Assembly (NCBI RefSeq): GCF_029542205.1
Contig: NZ_CP113783.1
Coordinates: 4,083,001 to 4,147,000, forward strand
Source: Pseudoxanthomonas sp. SE1
GTDB lineage: Bacteria > Pseudomonadota > Gammaproteobacteria > Xanthomonadales > Xanthomonadaceae
Length of the DNA stretch: 64,000 bases
Direction of reading: 5' to 3'
Both the position numbers and the translations under genes were made by a program. The notes under the pieces are model-generated. The model made no database searches and was not told the DNA's origin. It saw only the letters and a list, made by a program, of their open reading frames with translations. Of the stretch, positions 48,401 to 61,100 are shown in pieces; position 1 is the stretch's first letter, and every line of letters starts with the position of its first letter.

Positions 48401-49173
48401 CTGCCGAGCGAACGCTCGACACTGTTTCGCAGCAGGTTGGAGCCGCGCTCGGCCTCCTCGGGCGAGACCAGCTGCAGGGCGCGCGGATGCGTCTCGTCGA
48501 AGCTGTCGTTCTCGCCATAGGCACGCAGTACGTACACCAGCTCGTCGCCCTTGCGGAACGGATACTTCGCCGGCAACGCGCCATTCCATTCCGCTTGGCT
48601 GACCGCCGCCACGTCCATGGGAACAGTGGCGATCGGCTCGATCAGGTCCCCGTCGCTGCTGCGATACAGGGAGATCTCCAGACGCTTGATGAAAGCCGGA
48701 TAGTTGCCACGCACGTAGAACTGCACCGGCTTGGTGATGCGTTCGCCATCGAACGCTACCACGGACGGCGCGGAAACCGACAGTTCGGGCTGGCCGAGCG
48801 TCGGATCTTCAGTCGCCCAGATAACGCCGCCACCGGGGAGGTCGATGGAAAACTTGCCCACGGCCGTCGCCTTGCCCGGCTGCTCCATTGCGACCGTGAC
48901 GCGGCGATCAGGCTGCAGGGCCTCCGATGACGACCGCTCGCTCGTTTCGCGCGTGACCGGCTTGTCGTAGCTGCGCGTCCTCAGGCGGAACAGCAGACCC
49001 TCCTCGCCCGTGCATGTGTCGGCATCGCAATCCACGGGTGCGGCCATGCCTTCAGCACGGTCCTTCGCCGCCTGCGCGCCGGCATCCGTCTGGGCGCCCG
49101 CCAGCGGGGCCGTGCCCGCCAGCAGACTGATCAGCGTGACATCCAGCAACTTCATCTTCATACGCTTCTTCAT
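45451..49173 (-). CDS. Large outer-membrane beta-barrel protein, partner of the giant DUF11 protein
   Basis: This 1240-residue protein has a signal peptide (cut near AGA|QT). The N-terminal about 350 residues are Ig-like or beta-sandwich and probably periplasmic (SVSAPSVVAFDGERITKPVQFYVRG). A long series of amphipathic strands then ends in the aromatic C terminus NLVGTY, the BAM insertion signal. Repeated YxQ, GxYVKAEYAQ and LEWR strand pairs suggest a large barrel. I do not recognise a characterised family. The start is ATG 49173 with GAGGGGG before it, 11 nt after the stop of the giant gene, so it is the second gene of that operon. Roles as secretion pore, anchor or receptor are all open. 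Confidence 0.75.
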   Translation of the reverse strand: MKKRMKMKLLDVTLISLLAGTAPLAGAQTDAGAQAAKDRAEGMAAPVDCDADTCTGEEGLLFRLRTRSYDKPVTRETSERSSSEALQPDRRVTVAMEQPGKATAVGKFSIDLPGGGVIWATEDPTLGQPELSVSAPSVVAFDGERITKPVQFYVRGNYPAFIKRLEISLYRSSDGDLIEPIATVPMDVAAVSQAEWNGALPAKYPFRKGDELVYVLRAYGENDSFDETHPRALQLVSPEEAERGSNLLRNSVERSLGSALTSEQAQTQSLLGDVFAENGLRQQNIAMYGSRIRIQGRNIPQTSSLTINGESYPVDQERKFVAEYLVPVGRHRFDIGLGGERAEGKGGPAASHTLDVDVTGRYFFGVGLADVTIAQNKVSGSVEPFANDSRYQDDVISDGRLAFYGKAKYRGKYLVTAQADTTQRDLDRLFNGFTQADPQDVFRRLDPDLYYPVYGDDSTTYRDVDTMGRFYLRVDWDKNQALWGNYSTGISGTEYAQYQRSLYGAALNWRSMQTNRWGDPGTELRMFGSQAETAPGHNEFIGTGGSLYYLRHTDLLPGSDIVTLEIRDLTTGRTENRVVLQRGADYEIDELQGRILLTRPLAQITRENIPTLTRDTPLDGFEQRLMVDYEWVPSSFDADDVTAGFRGKHWFGNHVGVGATYVQENRAGQDYTLAAGDLTLQAGKGTYVKAEYAQTESFGAPVFFSDNGGLSFIQQNDTALFREGEAKSLEARANFKELGWTEQDWSVGAWWRNTSAGYSISRYDTGRPVTEYGAELLGQFTPNLGLYTRYTRAESGAESLTQAQATLEWRIDDASTFSAELRRVDQEGASTDAAGTLGALKYQRRFGSTLELYGVGQFTLDDDGGQYADNNALTLGGKYLYGNQSSVGAELTTGDRGEGATVSAEHRLTAEHSVYGAYTYSTDTTAYDSLFNRSAQNGWTLGQRWRLSNQVNLYNESQFLKERNESGLAHTFGMDFYPAQGWNLGFTLSDGELTNSTGGNVDRRAISVSGGRTSPDTDWQSKLEWREDTGAEQREQWVSTNRLTHKINESWRIAARLNYADTDDQLNPLAGAKFIEGNVGFAYRPWNSQRWGLFGRYTYLYDLATLGQLGGADYDQKSQILSFEGVYKLDQHWEFAGKLARRDGEVRMGRGTGAWLDSATTFGAAQVRYELRTQWHALAEYRWLDVDNGGTKQGFLVGVDRDLNKNFRIGVGYNFTDFSDDLTDFDYDHKGWFLNLVGTY

Positions 49174-49184
49174 GACACGCCCCC

Positions 49185-52100
49185 TCACTTCCGCACGCCG
49201 ACAGGGGCTGTCGGATCGTTACTGGCTTCCACGCGAACCTTCGCACGCACCTCCGGACTCAGGCGTTTGGCAAGCGCTTCGTAGACCGCCTTGGCGCGGC
49301 GCATGCCCAACGCGACGTTGTAGGCATGCGACGCGCGCACATCGGTATGCCCGACGATCGCGATGCTGCCGCCTCCCATCTTTTCCAGCGCGGCCGCGAC
49401 CTTGTCCAGCAACGGCTCGAACTCCGGACGGATGTTCGACTTGTCCGTGTCGAACAGCACCGTTCCAAGCAATGCGCCGCCTTCGTCGACACCGACGATG
49501 AGCGAGCCCGGATCGTCGACATTGCCGCGGGCACTGACCACCAGTCCCTTTGCCGCGCCCGCGTCCAGCTTGGCCAGCAGGGCAGCCTTGACCGCGTTGG
49601 CACGCTCGAAGGCCAGCACTTCGCCATCGGCATTGGCATTGATCACCACTTCGCCACCCTGGTACTCGCGCACCTTGGCCGCCACCGCCTCGATCACCGG
49701 CAGGTACTGCGCACGCACCTCGGCGCTGCCTGGGGCGAAGAACACCTCACCCATTTCCAGCTCAACCTGCTCGGTACCGCCTTCGATGACCTGCTCAGGA
49801 AGCTTGACGCCCCAGTCGAAGCGGACCGGCACACCCGGCGTGATCCGGCGCAACAGTGGGTTGTCGGTGGTGAACTCGGCACCGGCCGGCAACGTGGACG
49901 GGTCGACCTTCAGGATGAAGTTGCGCCCACGCTCCCACGCCCCACCCGGCACACCTGCCAGGTGATAGCGACCGTACTGGTCGGTTTCGATCAGCAAGCC
50001 TTCCACCGAGGCGATACGCACGCCCGGGATACCGCGTTCGTCGATGCCCGTGTTGCGGATGACGTAATCGACGACATAACCGCCTTCACCCTGCGACACG
50101 CGGCGTTCGACCGTCGGCGTGGCTGCATTCAGCCCCTTGGCCGCTTCGCCGCTCTTCTCCACGGTCGTGTTCCCCGTCGCATCCATGCGCACCGTGACGC
50201 CCTGTGCCGTGGTGAGGATGAAATCGTCGGTGAAGGCCGCTTCGCTCAGGCGCTGGCGGATGACGACTTCATGGTCCTCGACCGGATCGGCGACCGACTG
50301 ACGGCCACTGATGGCACCCACCGCGATGCCATGCAGCAACGGCGAGCTGGCGTCGGGCTCCGGCTGGGGACCGGCGCCACGATCCACCGTGGTGGAGTTG
50401 GCGATGTAAGCCGTCGGGGCGAAGCCGCCCTGCACCTTCACGTCGCTCAGCGCGGCGCTGTCCTGCCAGCCGTCGCCGTCACGGTCGTTGAAGACCGTAC
50501 CGAACACCAGGCTGTCCTCCAGCAGCGGATCCGCCGTCAGCATGACCTCCGCCGTGGCCACGTTGGACACCGGTTCATCGGTGGCCGAGCGCACCTGGGC
50601 CTGGTTGACGTGCGTGCCCGGGCGGACGCCCGCACCGACGCGCATCACATAGACCAGAGTCGCAGTCTCACCCGCCGCCACGTCCACGCCGGCGAAGCGG
50701 AGCGGATTGCCGCCGGAGACCGTGGCCATTGCATCGGCATCGTTCGCCAACAGGGAACCTTCAACGTAGCTGAAGCCTGCCGCGGGCGTATCCACCACGC
50801 TGCCGTTGACCAGATTCACACTGCCCACATTCTCGATGGTGAGCGTGTAGCGGACCAGGTCGCCAATGCGCACCTCGCGGGTGCCTGCCGACTTGCTCAG
50901 GCGAATCTCCGGCGCCTCCAGCTCATGCTCCGTGCTGCAGGTGGTGCATACCGGCGGCTCGCCACCGCCGCCCGAGGCGACTACCTGGTTGCCTACAGTG
51001 GCACCCGCGTTCGCATTGACGATGGTGTCGTAGCTCAGCGCATGCACGCCGGCAGCGGTGCCCGCAGGCAGGCGGCAGGTCAGCGTGGTGCCGTCGAACG
51101 TGCAGCCCGCAGGCAGCACGCCCAGCGTCAGCCCGCGATCCGGCGTGTCCACCAGCACCAGTTCCTCGGTCAGCGCGGAAGCACCGATCTCCACGGACAG
51201 GGTGTAACGGACCGTCTGGCCGATCTGCACCTGCGCACCGCTACCCGGATCCGAGGACTTCGTTACGGTCACGCGCGGCTCTGCCACCGGCGTGACGGTA
51301 TCGCAACGATCGGCACAGGTCGGCGTGTCGTCGCCGGTGCCCACTACCGCGTTGTTCACCGTGCCCGAGGCTGCGGGATTCACCGTGGTGGTATAGGTCA
51401 CCGTATAGGTACCCGGCGCCGTGCCCGCAGGCAGCGTGAACGTCAGCACCGGCGCACCGCTGGTGTTGGCCGTGTACGCGCCCGCATTGGTCACCGCACC
51501 GAACGTCAGGCCGGTGCCCAGCGTGTCGGTCAGCACCAGATCCGCCGTGGTGGCGGCATTGATCACCGTTGCCGTCAATGTGTAGGTGATCGTGTCGCCA
51601 ACGCTGACTTCCGTCTGATCCGCAGGCAATGTCACGCCCTTGGCATACGTCACCAGCGGCGGCAACGGCTCCGTCACCGGGGTTTCGGTGCTGCAGCTGC
51701 CCGCACAGGTCGGCGCGTCGTCACCGGTGCCCACCACTGCGTTGTCCACCGTGCCCGAGGCCTGGTCGTTGACCGTGGCCGTGTAGGTCACGGTGTAGGT
51801 CCCCGGCACCGTGCCGGTCGGCAGGGTGCAGACCAGCGGGTTGGCGCTACCGCAGGTGAAGGTGCCCGCCGTCACCGTGCCCAGATCCAGGCCCGGACCC
51901 AAGGTGTCGGTCAGGGTCTGCACGGCCGTCGTGCGGGAATTGGTGATCGCCAGGCTCAGCGTGTACACCAGGGTGTCCCCTGCCGAGACTTCGGTTTGTC
52001 CTGCTGGCAGGACGACCGTCTTGCTGTAGGTCACCAAAGGCTCGACCACCGGCGTCACCACGGTCGTGGTGCAGTCCGGATCCGTGCTGCCCACCGGGCA

Positions 52101-55100
52101 GACCGGACTGGTCGCCACGGCGGTGTTGCTGATGCTGCCCGCCGTCACGTCTGCCGCCGTCACCGTATAGGTGCCCGTCAGCACGCAGGTCGCGCCCGGC
52201 GCCACGCTGGCGCAGGTGGTCGTGCTCGGCGTGATCATCGGATCGCTGACCACCACATTGGTCAGGTTGCCGCTGGTGCTGGTGTTGGTCACGGTGACCG
52301 TGTAGGTCAGCGTGTCGCCCAGGCTCACCGTGTTGCTGCCGTCTTCGTCAGCGTTGGTGCTCAGCGCCTTGGCCAGCGTCTGGCTCAGCTCGACCACCGG
52401 CGTCACCACGGTCGTGGTGCAGTCCGGATCGGTGCTGCCCACCGGGCAGACCGGGCTGGTCACCACGGCGGTGTTGCTGATGCTGCCCGCCGTCACGTCC
52501 GCCGCCGTCACCACATAGGTGCCCGTCAGCACGCACGTCGCGCCCGGCGCCACGCTGGCGCAGGTGGTCGTGCTCGGCGTGATTATCGGATCGCTGACCA
52601 CCACGTTGGTCAGCGTCGTGTTGCCGATGTTGGTCATCGTGATGGTGTAGGTCAGCACGTCACCTTCGCTCACCGTGCCACTGGCATCACCGTCGGCGTT
52701 GCTGGTCAGTGCCTTGGCCAGTGTTTGCGCAGGATTCTGCGTCGCCGTCACCGTCACCGTGTCCGGCGGCGAGGTCGTCGTGCCATCGCTGGCGCTGGCG
52801 ATGTTCGTCACCGTGCCCGCATCGATGTCCGCCTGCACCACCGTGTACGTCGCCGAACACGTGATCGACTGCGTCGGCAACAGGCCACCGGCCGGCAGCG
52901 CCGGGCAGGTCACCGTCGCGATCCGGTCGTCGGTCACCGTGATGGCCGCCGTGATCGTCGTGTTGCCGCTGTTGGTCACCAGGTAGCTGTACGACAGCAC
53001 GTCACCCACCGCCGCATAGCTCGGCGTGGTCGTCGTCTTGTCGATCGTCAGCGCAGGATTCTGCGTCGCCGTCACCGTCACCGTGTCCGGCGGCGAGGTC
53101 GTCGTGCCATCGCTGGCGCTGGCGATGTTCGTCACCGTGCCCGCATCGATGTCCGCCTGCACCACCGTGTACGTCGCCGAACACGTGATCGACTGCGTCG
53201 GCAACAGGCCACCGGCCGGCAGCGCCGGGCAGGTCACCGTCGCGATCCGGTCGTCGGTCACCGTGATGGCCGCCGTGATCGTCGTGTTGCCGCTGTTGGT
53301 CACCAGGTAGCTGTACGACAGCACGTCACCCACCGCCGCATAGCTCGGCGTGGTCGTCGTCTTGTCGATCGTCAGCGCAGGATTCTGCGTCGCCGTCACC
53401 GTCACCGTGTCCGGCGGCGAGGTCGTCGTGCCATCGCTGGCGCTGGCGATGTTCGTCACCGTGCCCGCATCGATGTCCGCCTGCACCACCGTGTACGTCG
53501 CCGAACACGTGATCGACTGCGTCGGCAACAGGCCACCGGCCGGCAGCGCCGGGCAGGTCACCGTCGCGATCCGGTCGTCGGTCACCGTGATGGCCGCCGT
53601 GATCGTCGTGTTGCCGCTGTTGGTCACCAGGTAGCTGTACGACAGCACGTCACCCACCGCCGCATAGCTCGGCGTGGTCGTCGTCTTGTCGATCGTCAGC
53701 GCAGGATTCTGCGTCGCCGTCACCGTCACCGTGTCCGGCGGCGAGGTCGTCGTGCCATCGCTGGCGCTGGCGATGTTCGTCACCGTGCCCGCATCGATGT
53801 CCGCCTGCACCACCGTGTACGTCGCCGAACACGTGATCGACTGCGTCGGCAACAGGCCACCGGCCGGCAGCGCCGGGCAGGTCACCGTCGCGATCCGGTC
53901 GTCGGTCACCGTGATGGCCGCCGTGATCGTCGTGTTGCCGCTGTTGGTCACCAGGTAGCTGTACGACAGCACGTCACCCACCGCCGCATAGCTCGGCGTG
54001 GTCGTCGTCTTGTCGATCGTCAGCGCAGGATTCTGCGTCGCCGTCACCGTCACCGTGTCCGGCGGCGAGGTCGTCGTGCCATCGCTGGCGCTGGCGATGT
54101 TCGTCACCGTGCCCGCATCGATGTCCGCCTGCACCACCGTGTACGTCGCCGAACACGTGATCGACTGCGTCGGCAACAGGCCACCGGCCGGCAGCGCCGG
54201 GCAGGTCACCGTCGCGATCCGGTCGTCGGTCACCGTGATGGCCGCCGTGATCGTCGTGTTGCCGCTGTTGGTCACCAGGTAGCTGTACGACAGCACGTCA
54301 CCCACCGCCGCATAGCTCGGCGTGGTCGTCGTCTTGTCGATCGTCAGCGCAGGATTCTGCGTCGCCGTCACCGTCACCGTGTCCGGCGGCGAGGTCGTCG
54401 TGCCATCGCTGGCGCTGGCGATGTTCGTCACCGTGCCCGCATCGATGTCCGCCTGCACCACCGTGTACGTCGCCGAACACGTGATCGACTGCGTCGGCAA
54501 CAGGCCACCGGCCGGCAGCGCCGGGCAGGTCACCGTCGCGATCCGGTCGTCGGTCACCGTGATGGCCGCCGTGATCGTCGTGTTGCCGCTGTTGGTCACC
54601 AGGTAGCTGTACGACAGCACGTCACCCACCGCCGCATAGCTCGGCGTGGTCGTCGTCTTGTCGATCGTCAGCGCAGGATTCTGCGTCGCCGTCACCGTCA
54701 CCGTGTCCGGCGGCGAGGTCGTCGTGCCATCGCTGGCGCTGGCGATGTTCGTCACCGTGCCCGCATCGATGTCCGCCTGCACCACCGTGTACGTCGCCGA
54801 ACACGTGATCGACTGCGTCGGCAACAGGCCACCGGCCGGCAGCGCCGGGCAGGTCACCGTCGCGATCCGGTCGTCGGTCACCGTGATGGCCGCCGTGATC
54901 GTCGTGTTGCCGCTGTTGGTCACCAGGTAGCTGTACGACAGCACGTCACCCACCGCCGCATAGCTCGGCGTGGTCGTCGTCTTGTCGATCGTCAGCGCAG
55001 GATTCTGCGTCGCCGTCACCGTCACCGTGTCCGGCGGCGAGGTCGTCGTGCCATCGCTGGCGCTGGCGATGTTCGTCACCGTGCCCGCATCGATGTCCGC

Positions 55101-58100
55101 CTGCACCACCGTGTACGTCGCCGAACACGTGATCGACTGCGTCGGCAACAGGCCACCGGCCGGCAGCGCCGGGCAGGTCACCGTCGCGATCCGGTCGTCG
55201 GTCACCGTGATGGCCGCCGTGATCGTCGTGTTGCCGCTGTTGGTCACCAGGTAGCTGTACGACAGCACGTCACCCACCGCCGCATAGCTCGGCGTGGTCG
55301 TCGTCTTGTCGATCGTCAGCGCAGGATTCTGCGTCGCCGTCACCGTCACCGTGTCCGGCGGCGAGGTCGTCGTGCCATCGCTGGCGCTGGCGATGTTCGT
55401 CACCGTGCCCGCATCGATGTCCGCCTGCACCACCGTGTACGTCGCCGAACACGTGATCGACTGCGTCGGCAACAGGCCACCGGCCGGCAGCGCCGGGCAG
55501 GTCACCGTCGCGATCCGGTCGTCGGTCACCGTGATGGCCGCCGTGATCGTCGTGTTGCCGCTGTTGGTCACCAGGTAGCTGTACGACAGCACGTCACCCA
55601 CCGCCGCATAGCTCGGCGTGGTCGTCGTCTTGTCGATCGTCAGCGCAGGATTCTGCGTCGCCGTCACCGTCACCGTGTCCGGCGGCGAGGTCGTCGTGCC
55701 ATCGCTGGCGCTGGCGATGTTCGTCACCGTGCCCGCATCGATGTCCGCCTGCACCACCGTGTACGTCGCCGAACACGTGATCGACTGCGTCGGCAACAGG
55801 CCACCGGCCGGCAGCGCCGGGCAGGTCACCGTCGCGATCCGGTCGTCGGTCACCGTGATGGCCGCCGTGATCGTCGTGTTGCCGCTGTTGGTCACCAGGT
55901 AGCTGTACGACAGCACGTCACCCACCGCCGCATAGCTCGGCGTGGTCGTCGTCTTGTCGATCGTCAGCGCAGGATTCTGCGTCGCCGTCACCGTCACCGT
56001 GTCCGGCGGCGAGGTCGTCGTGCCATCGCTGGCGCTGGCGATGTTCGTCACCGTGCCCGCATCGATGTCCGCCTGCACCACCGTGTACGTCGCCGAACAC
56101 GTGATCGACTGCGTCGGCAACAGGCCACCGGCCGGCAGCGCCGGGCAGGTCACCGTCGCGATCCGGTCGTCGGTCACCGTGATGGCCGCCGTGATCGTCG
56201 TGTTGCCGCTGTTGGTCACCAGGTAGCTGTACGACAGCACGTCACCCACCGCCGCATAGCTCGGCGTGGTCGTCGTCTTGTCGATCGTCAGCGCAGGATT
56301 CTGCGTCGCCGTCACCGTCACCGTGTCCGGCGGCGAGGTCGTCGTGCCATCGCTGGCGCTGGCGATGTTCGTCACCGTGCCCGCATCGATGTCCGCCTGC
56401 ACCACCGTGTACGTCGCCGAACACGTGATCGACTGCGTCGGCAACAGGCCACCGGCCGGCAGCGCCGGGCAGGTCACCGTCGCGATCCGGTCGTCGGTCA
56501 CCGTGATGGCCGCCGTGATCGTCGTGTTGCCGCTGTTGGTCACCAGGTAGCTGTACGACAGCACGTCACCCACCGCCGCATAGCTCGGCGTGGTCGTCGT
56601 CTTGTCGATCGTCAGCGCAGGATTCTGCGTCGCCGTCACCGTCACCGTGTCCGGCGGCGAGGTCGTCGTGCCATCGCTGGCGCTGGCGATGTTCGTCACC
56701 GTGCCCGCATCGATGTCCGCCTGCACCACCGTGTACGTCGCCGAACACGTGATCGACTGCGTCGGCAACAGGCCACCGGCCGGCAGCGCCGGGCAGGTCA
56801 CCGTCGCGATCCGGTCGTCGGTCACCGTGATGGCCGCCGTGATCGTCGTGTTGCCGCTGTTGGTCACCAGGTAGCTGTACGACAGCACGTCACCCACCGC
56901 CGCATAGCTCGGCGTGGTCGTCGTCTTGTCGATCGTCAGCGCAGGATTCTGCGTCGCCGTCACCGTCACCGTGTCCGGCGGCGAGGTCGTCGTGCCATCG
57001 CTGGCGCTGGCGATGTTCGTCACCGTGCCCGCATCGATGTCCGCCTGCACCACCGTGTACGTCGCCGAACACGTGATCGACTGCGTCGGCAACAGGCCAC
57101 CGGCCGGCAGCGCCGGGCAGGTCACCGTCGCGATCCGGTCGTCGGTCACCGTGATGGCCGCCGTGATCGTCGTGTTGCCGCTGTTGGTCACCAGGTAGCT
57201 GTACGACAGCACGTCACCCACCGCCGCATAGCTCGGCGTGGTCGTCGTCTTGTCGATCGTCAGCGCAGGATTCTGCGTCGCCGTCACCGTCACCGTGTCC
57301 GGCGGCGAGGTCGTCGTGCCATCGCTGGCGCTGGCGATGTTCGTCACCGTGCCCGCATCGATGTCCGCCTGCACCACCGTGTACGTCGCCGAACACGTGA
57401 TCGACTGCGTCGGCAACAGGCCACCGGCCGGCAGCGCCGGGCAGGTCACCGTCGCGATCCGGTCGTCGGTCACCGTGATGGCCGCCGTGATCGTCGTGTT
57501 GCCGCTGTTGGTCACCAGGTAGCTGTACGACAGCACGTCACCCACCGCCGCATAGCTCGGCGTGGTCGTCGTCTTGTCGATCGTCAGCGCAGGATTCTGC
57601 GTCGCCGTCACCGTCACCGTGTCCGGCGGCGAGGTCGTCGTGCCATCGCTGGCGCTGGCGATGTTCGTCACCGTGCCCGCATCGATGTCCGCCTGCACCA
57701 CCGTGTACGTCGCCGAACACGTGATCGACTGCGTCGGCAACAGGCCACCGGCCGGCAGCGCCGGGCAGGTCACCGTCGCGATCCGGTCGTCGGTCACCGT
57801 GATGGCCGCCGTGATCGTCGTGTTGCCGCTGTTGGTCACCAGGTAGCTGTACGACAGCACGTCACCCACCGCCGCATAGCTCGGCGTGGTCGTCGTCTTG
57901 TCGATCGTCAGCGCAGGATTCTGCGTCGCCGTCACCGTCACCGTGTCCGGCGGCGAGGTCGTCGTGCCATCGCTGGCGCTGGCGATGTTCGTCACCGTGC
58001 CCGCATCGATGTCCGCCTGCACCACCGTGTACGTCGCCGAACACGTGATCGACTGCGTCGGCAACAGGCCACCGGCCGGCAGCGCCGGGCAGGTCACCGT

Positions 58101-61100
58101 CGCGATCCGGTCGTCGGTCACCGTGATGGCCGCCGTGATCGTCGTGTTGCCGCTGTTGGTCACCAGGTAGCTGTACGACAGCACGTCACCCACCGCCGCA
58201 TAGCTCGGCGTGGTCGTCGTCTTGTCGATCGTCAGCGCAGGATTCTGCGTCGCCGTCACCGTCACCGTGTCCGGCGGCGAGGTCGTCGTGCCATCGCTGG
58301 CGCTGGCGATGTTCGTCACCGTGCCCGCATCGATGTCCGCCTGCACCACCGTGTACGTCGCCGAACACGTGATCGACTGCGTCGGCAACAGGCCACCGGC
58401 CGGCAGCGCCGGGCAGGTCACCGTCGCGATCCGGTCGTCGGTCACCGTGATGGCCGCCGTGATCGTCGTGTTGCCGCTGTTGGTCACCAGGTAGCTGTAC
58501 GACAGCACGTCACCCACCGCCGCATAGCTCGGCGTGGTCGTCGTCTTGTCGATCGTCAGCGCAGGATTCTGCGTCGCCGTCACCGTCACCGTGTCCGGCG
58601 GCGAGGTCGTCGTGCCATCGATCGGATCCGTACCCGAGGCCGTGGCCGTATTGGTGATCGAACCGGCATCGATGTCCTGCTGGGTCACCGCATAGGTGGC
58701 CGTGCAGGTCGTGCTTTCGGTCGGGGCCAGCGTGGTCACCGGGCAGGTGATCACCGGCGCCGGACCCGTGCCACTGAACGCGGTCTCGTTGATCTGCAGG
58801 CCCGTGACAGTCACGTCGCCGGTGTTGGTCACCAGGAACGAGTACGTCACCGTTTGGCCCACCGCCGACACCGTCGTCGGCGAGGCCGTCTTGTCCAGCG
58901 TCAGCGTCGAGGTGAAGTCCACTGGCGTGGTGACACCGTTCTCGCAGCGGCCCTGGGCCGGGCAACCCGGATCGCCACCGCCGCTCACGCTCGCCGTGTT
59001 GGTGACTTGCGGTACCGCTGCTTCCGTCGGCGTCACCGGAATGATGAAGCTGGTCGTGCTGCCCGCTGCCAACCCGGCCGGGATGGTGCACGTCACCGTC
59101 TGGCCCGCCGCCGTACAACCGGCCGGCAAGGTGCCAAGGGTCAGACTGGACGGCACCACATCGGTGATGGTCGCCACCGCCGTCGTCGCCGTCGAACCAC
59201 TGTTGTTGAGCTGCAGCGTGTAGCTGGCCGGCACACCGATACTGAAGCTGGCGGCGCTGGCGAACTTGGAGAATTGCAGGTACGGCGACAGGACGTCCGT
59301 ATCGACGCTGCTGCAGCTGGTGGTCGCGCTGTTGACGCAACCCGTGCCCGGCGGCGTGCCCGGATTGCCCGTTCCCGACGGATTGGTGGCCGCGTAGTTG
59401 GTGTACGTCTCGGTGGAGGGTGCGAAGCCGGTGCTCGGCGGCGCCGTCACCGTCAGGGTCACCATAGCATTGCCACCCGGCGCAAGCGGGCCCGGCACGG
59501 TGCAGGTCAGCAGCGCGCCCAACACGTTGAGGTTGGTGCACGTCGCGCCCGAGGCGGCCGTGGCCTGCATCCCCGCCGGCAGCTGGTCCTGCACGATCAG
59601 GTTCGTGCCGGTGGTGCTGCCGCCGTTGTTGGTCAACGTCAGCGTGTACTGGAAGCTGCTGTCCACATCCACCGACGCCGGACCGGTCTTCACCACCGAG
59701 ACATTGGGCGTCGCGGTCGAGGTCACCGTCGCGCTGTCCGCGGGCGACGTGGTCGTGCCGCCCGCCGGGTTGGTACCCGAAGCCGTGGCCGTGTTGTTGA
59801 CCGAACCGGCATCGATGTCCTGCTGGGTCACCGCATAGGTGGCCGTGCAGGTCGTGCTTTCGGTCGGGGCCAGCGTGGTCACCGGGCAGGTGATCACCGG
59901 CGCAGCACCCGTGCCGCTGAAGGCCGTCTCGTTGATCTGCAGGCCTGTGATCGTCACGTTGCCGGTGTTGTTCACCAGGAACGAGTACGCCACCGTCTGG
60001 CCCGCCGCCGACACCGTCGTCGGCGAGGCCGTCTTGTCCAGTATCAGTGCGGGGGCGGGCTGGAAGGTGTTGACGATGGTGCACGTCGCCGGCTGGCCGC
60101 TGGCGAGCGTGACCTGATTGGCCGAACCTACGGGGATGCCGTCGCTTTCGCACGACCAGGCGCCTGCCACATACCCAGTCGGGCCGGTGGATTCGGAAAG
60201 CGTATAGGTGCCCGCGGAGACTGCCGTACTGGCCACGCCGCCCGCGCCAGTGATCGTGGTGGTGCCGGTCGCGGTGAGCGTCCAGTCAGTTGCGATTGCG
60301 GTGCCGCCGCCGGTGTTGTCGACCGTCTTGACCAGCGTCAGCGTCGCCGCCTGGTCGTCGTTGACGATGGTGCAGGTCGCGCTCTGACCATTGGCCAGCG
60401 TCAGCTGGTCGCCGGACAGCGTGCCCGCGTCGCAGCTCCAGGCGCCGGCCGTGTAGCCGGCCGCCGTCACTTCCGACAGGGTGTAGACGCCCGCGCTCAC
60501 CGGCGCATTGGTCACCGTCGCGGTACCGCTCACGCCCGTGATCGTCGTCGGGCCCGTGGCCGTCAGCGGGAAGTCCGCCACCGTGGCCGTGCCGCCGTTG
60601 TCGTTGGTCACCGTCTTGACCAGCGTCAGCGTCGCCGCCTGGTCGTCGTTGACGATGGTGCAGGTGGCCACGTCGCCCCCCACCAAGCTGACCGTGTCGG
60701 CGGCGACGGCCGCACCACCGTTCTTGACGCAACTCCATGTGGCGGCCGTGTATCCCGCCGGTCCGCCCGATTCCGACAATGCGTACGAACCCGCGGGCAC
60801 CGCCACGGACGTGACCGCGGCGCTACCCGTCGCGCCCGAAATCGTGGTGGCCGGACCGGTGGCCGTAAGCGTCCACGCCGTGGCGACCGCTGTGCCGCCG
60901 TTGTCGTTGATGACCTGTTTGATCAGCGTCAGGCGGGGCAGCGCCAGGGCACCCACCGTCACGCTGGACGTGTTGTTCGCCGTGTTGGTGTCGACAATTC
61001 CAGCCGGCACCGCGACGTTGGCCGTGTTGGTGACCTGGGTCTGCGCAAGCACCGGTGTCGCGAACATGCCGCAGGCAGCCAACACCCCCATGACGAGGAA

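Noticed and set aside
52727-58620. CRISPR-like regular repeats
   Set aside because: There are no unique spacers, the 324-bp unit is fully repeated and it is coding; it is a protein tandem repeat.
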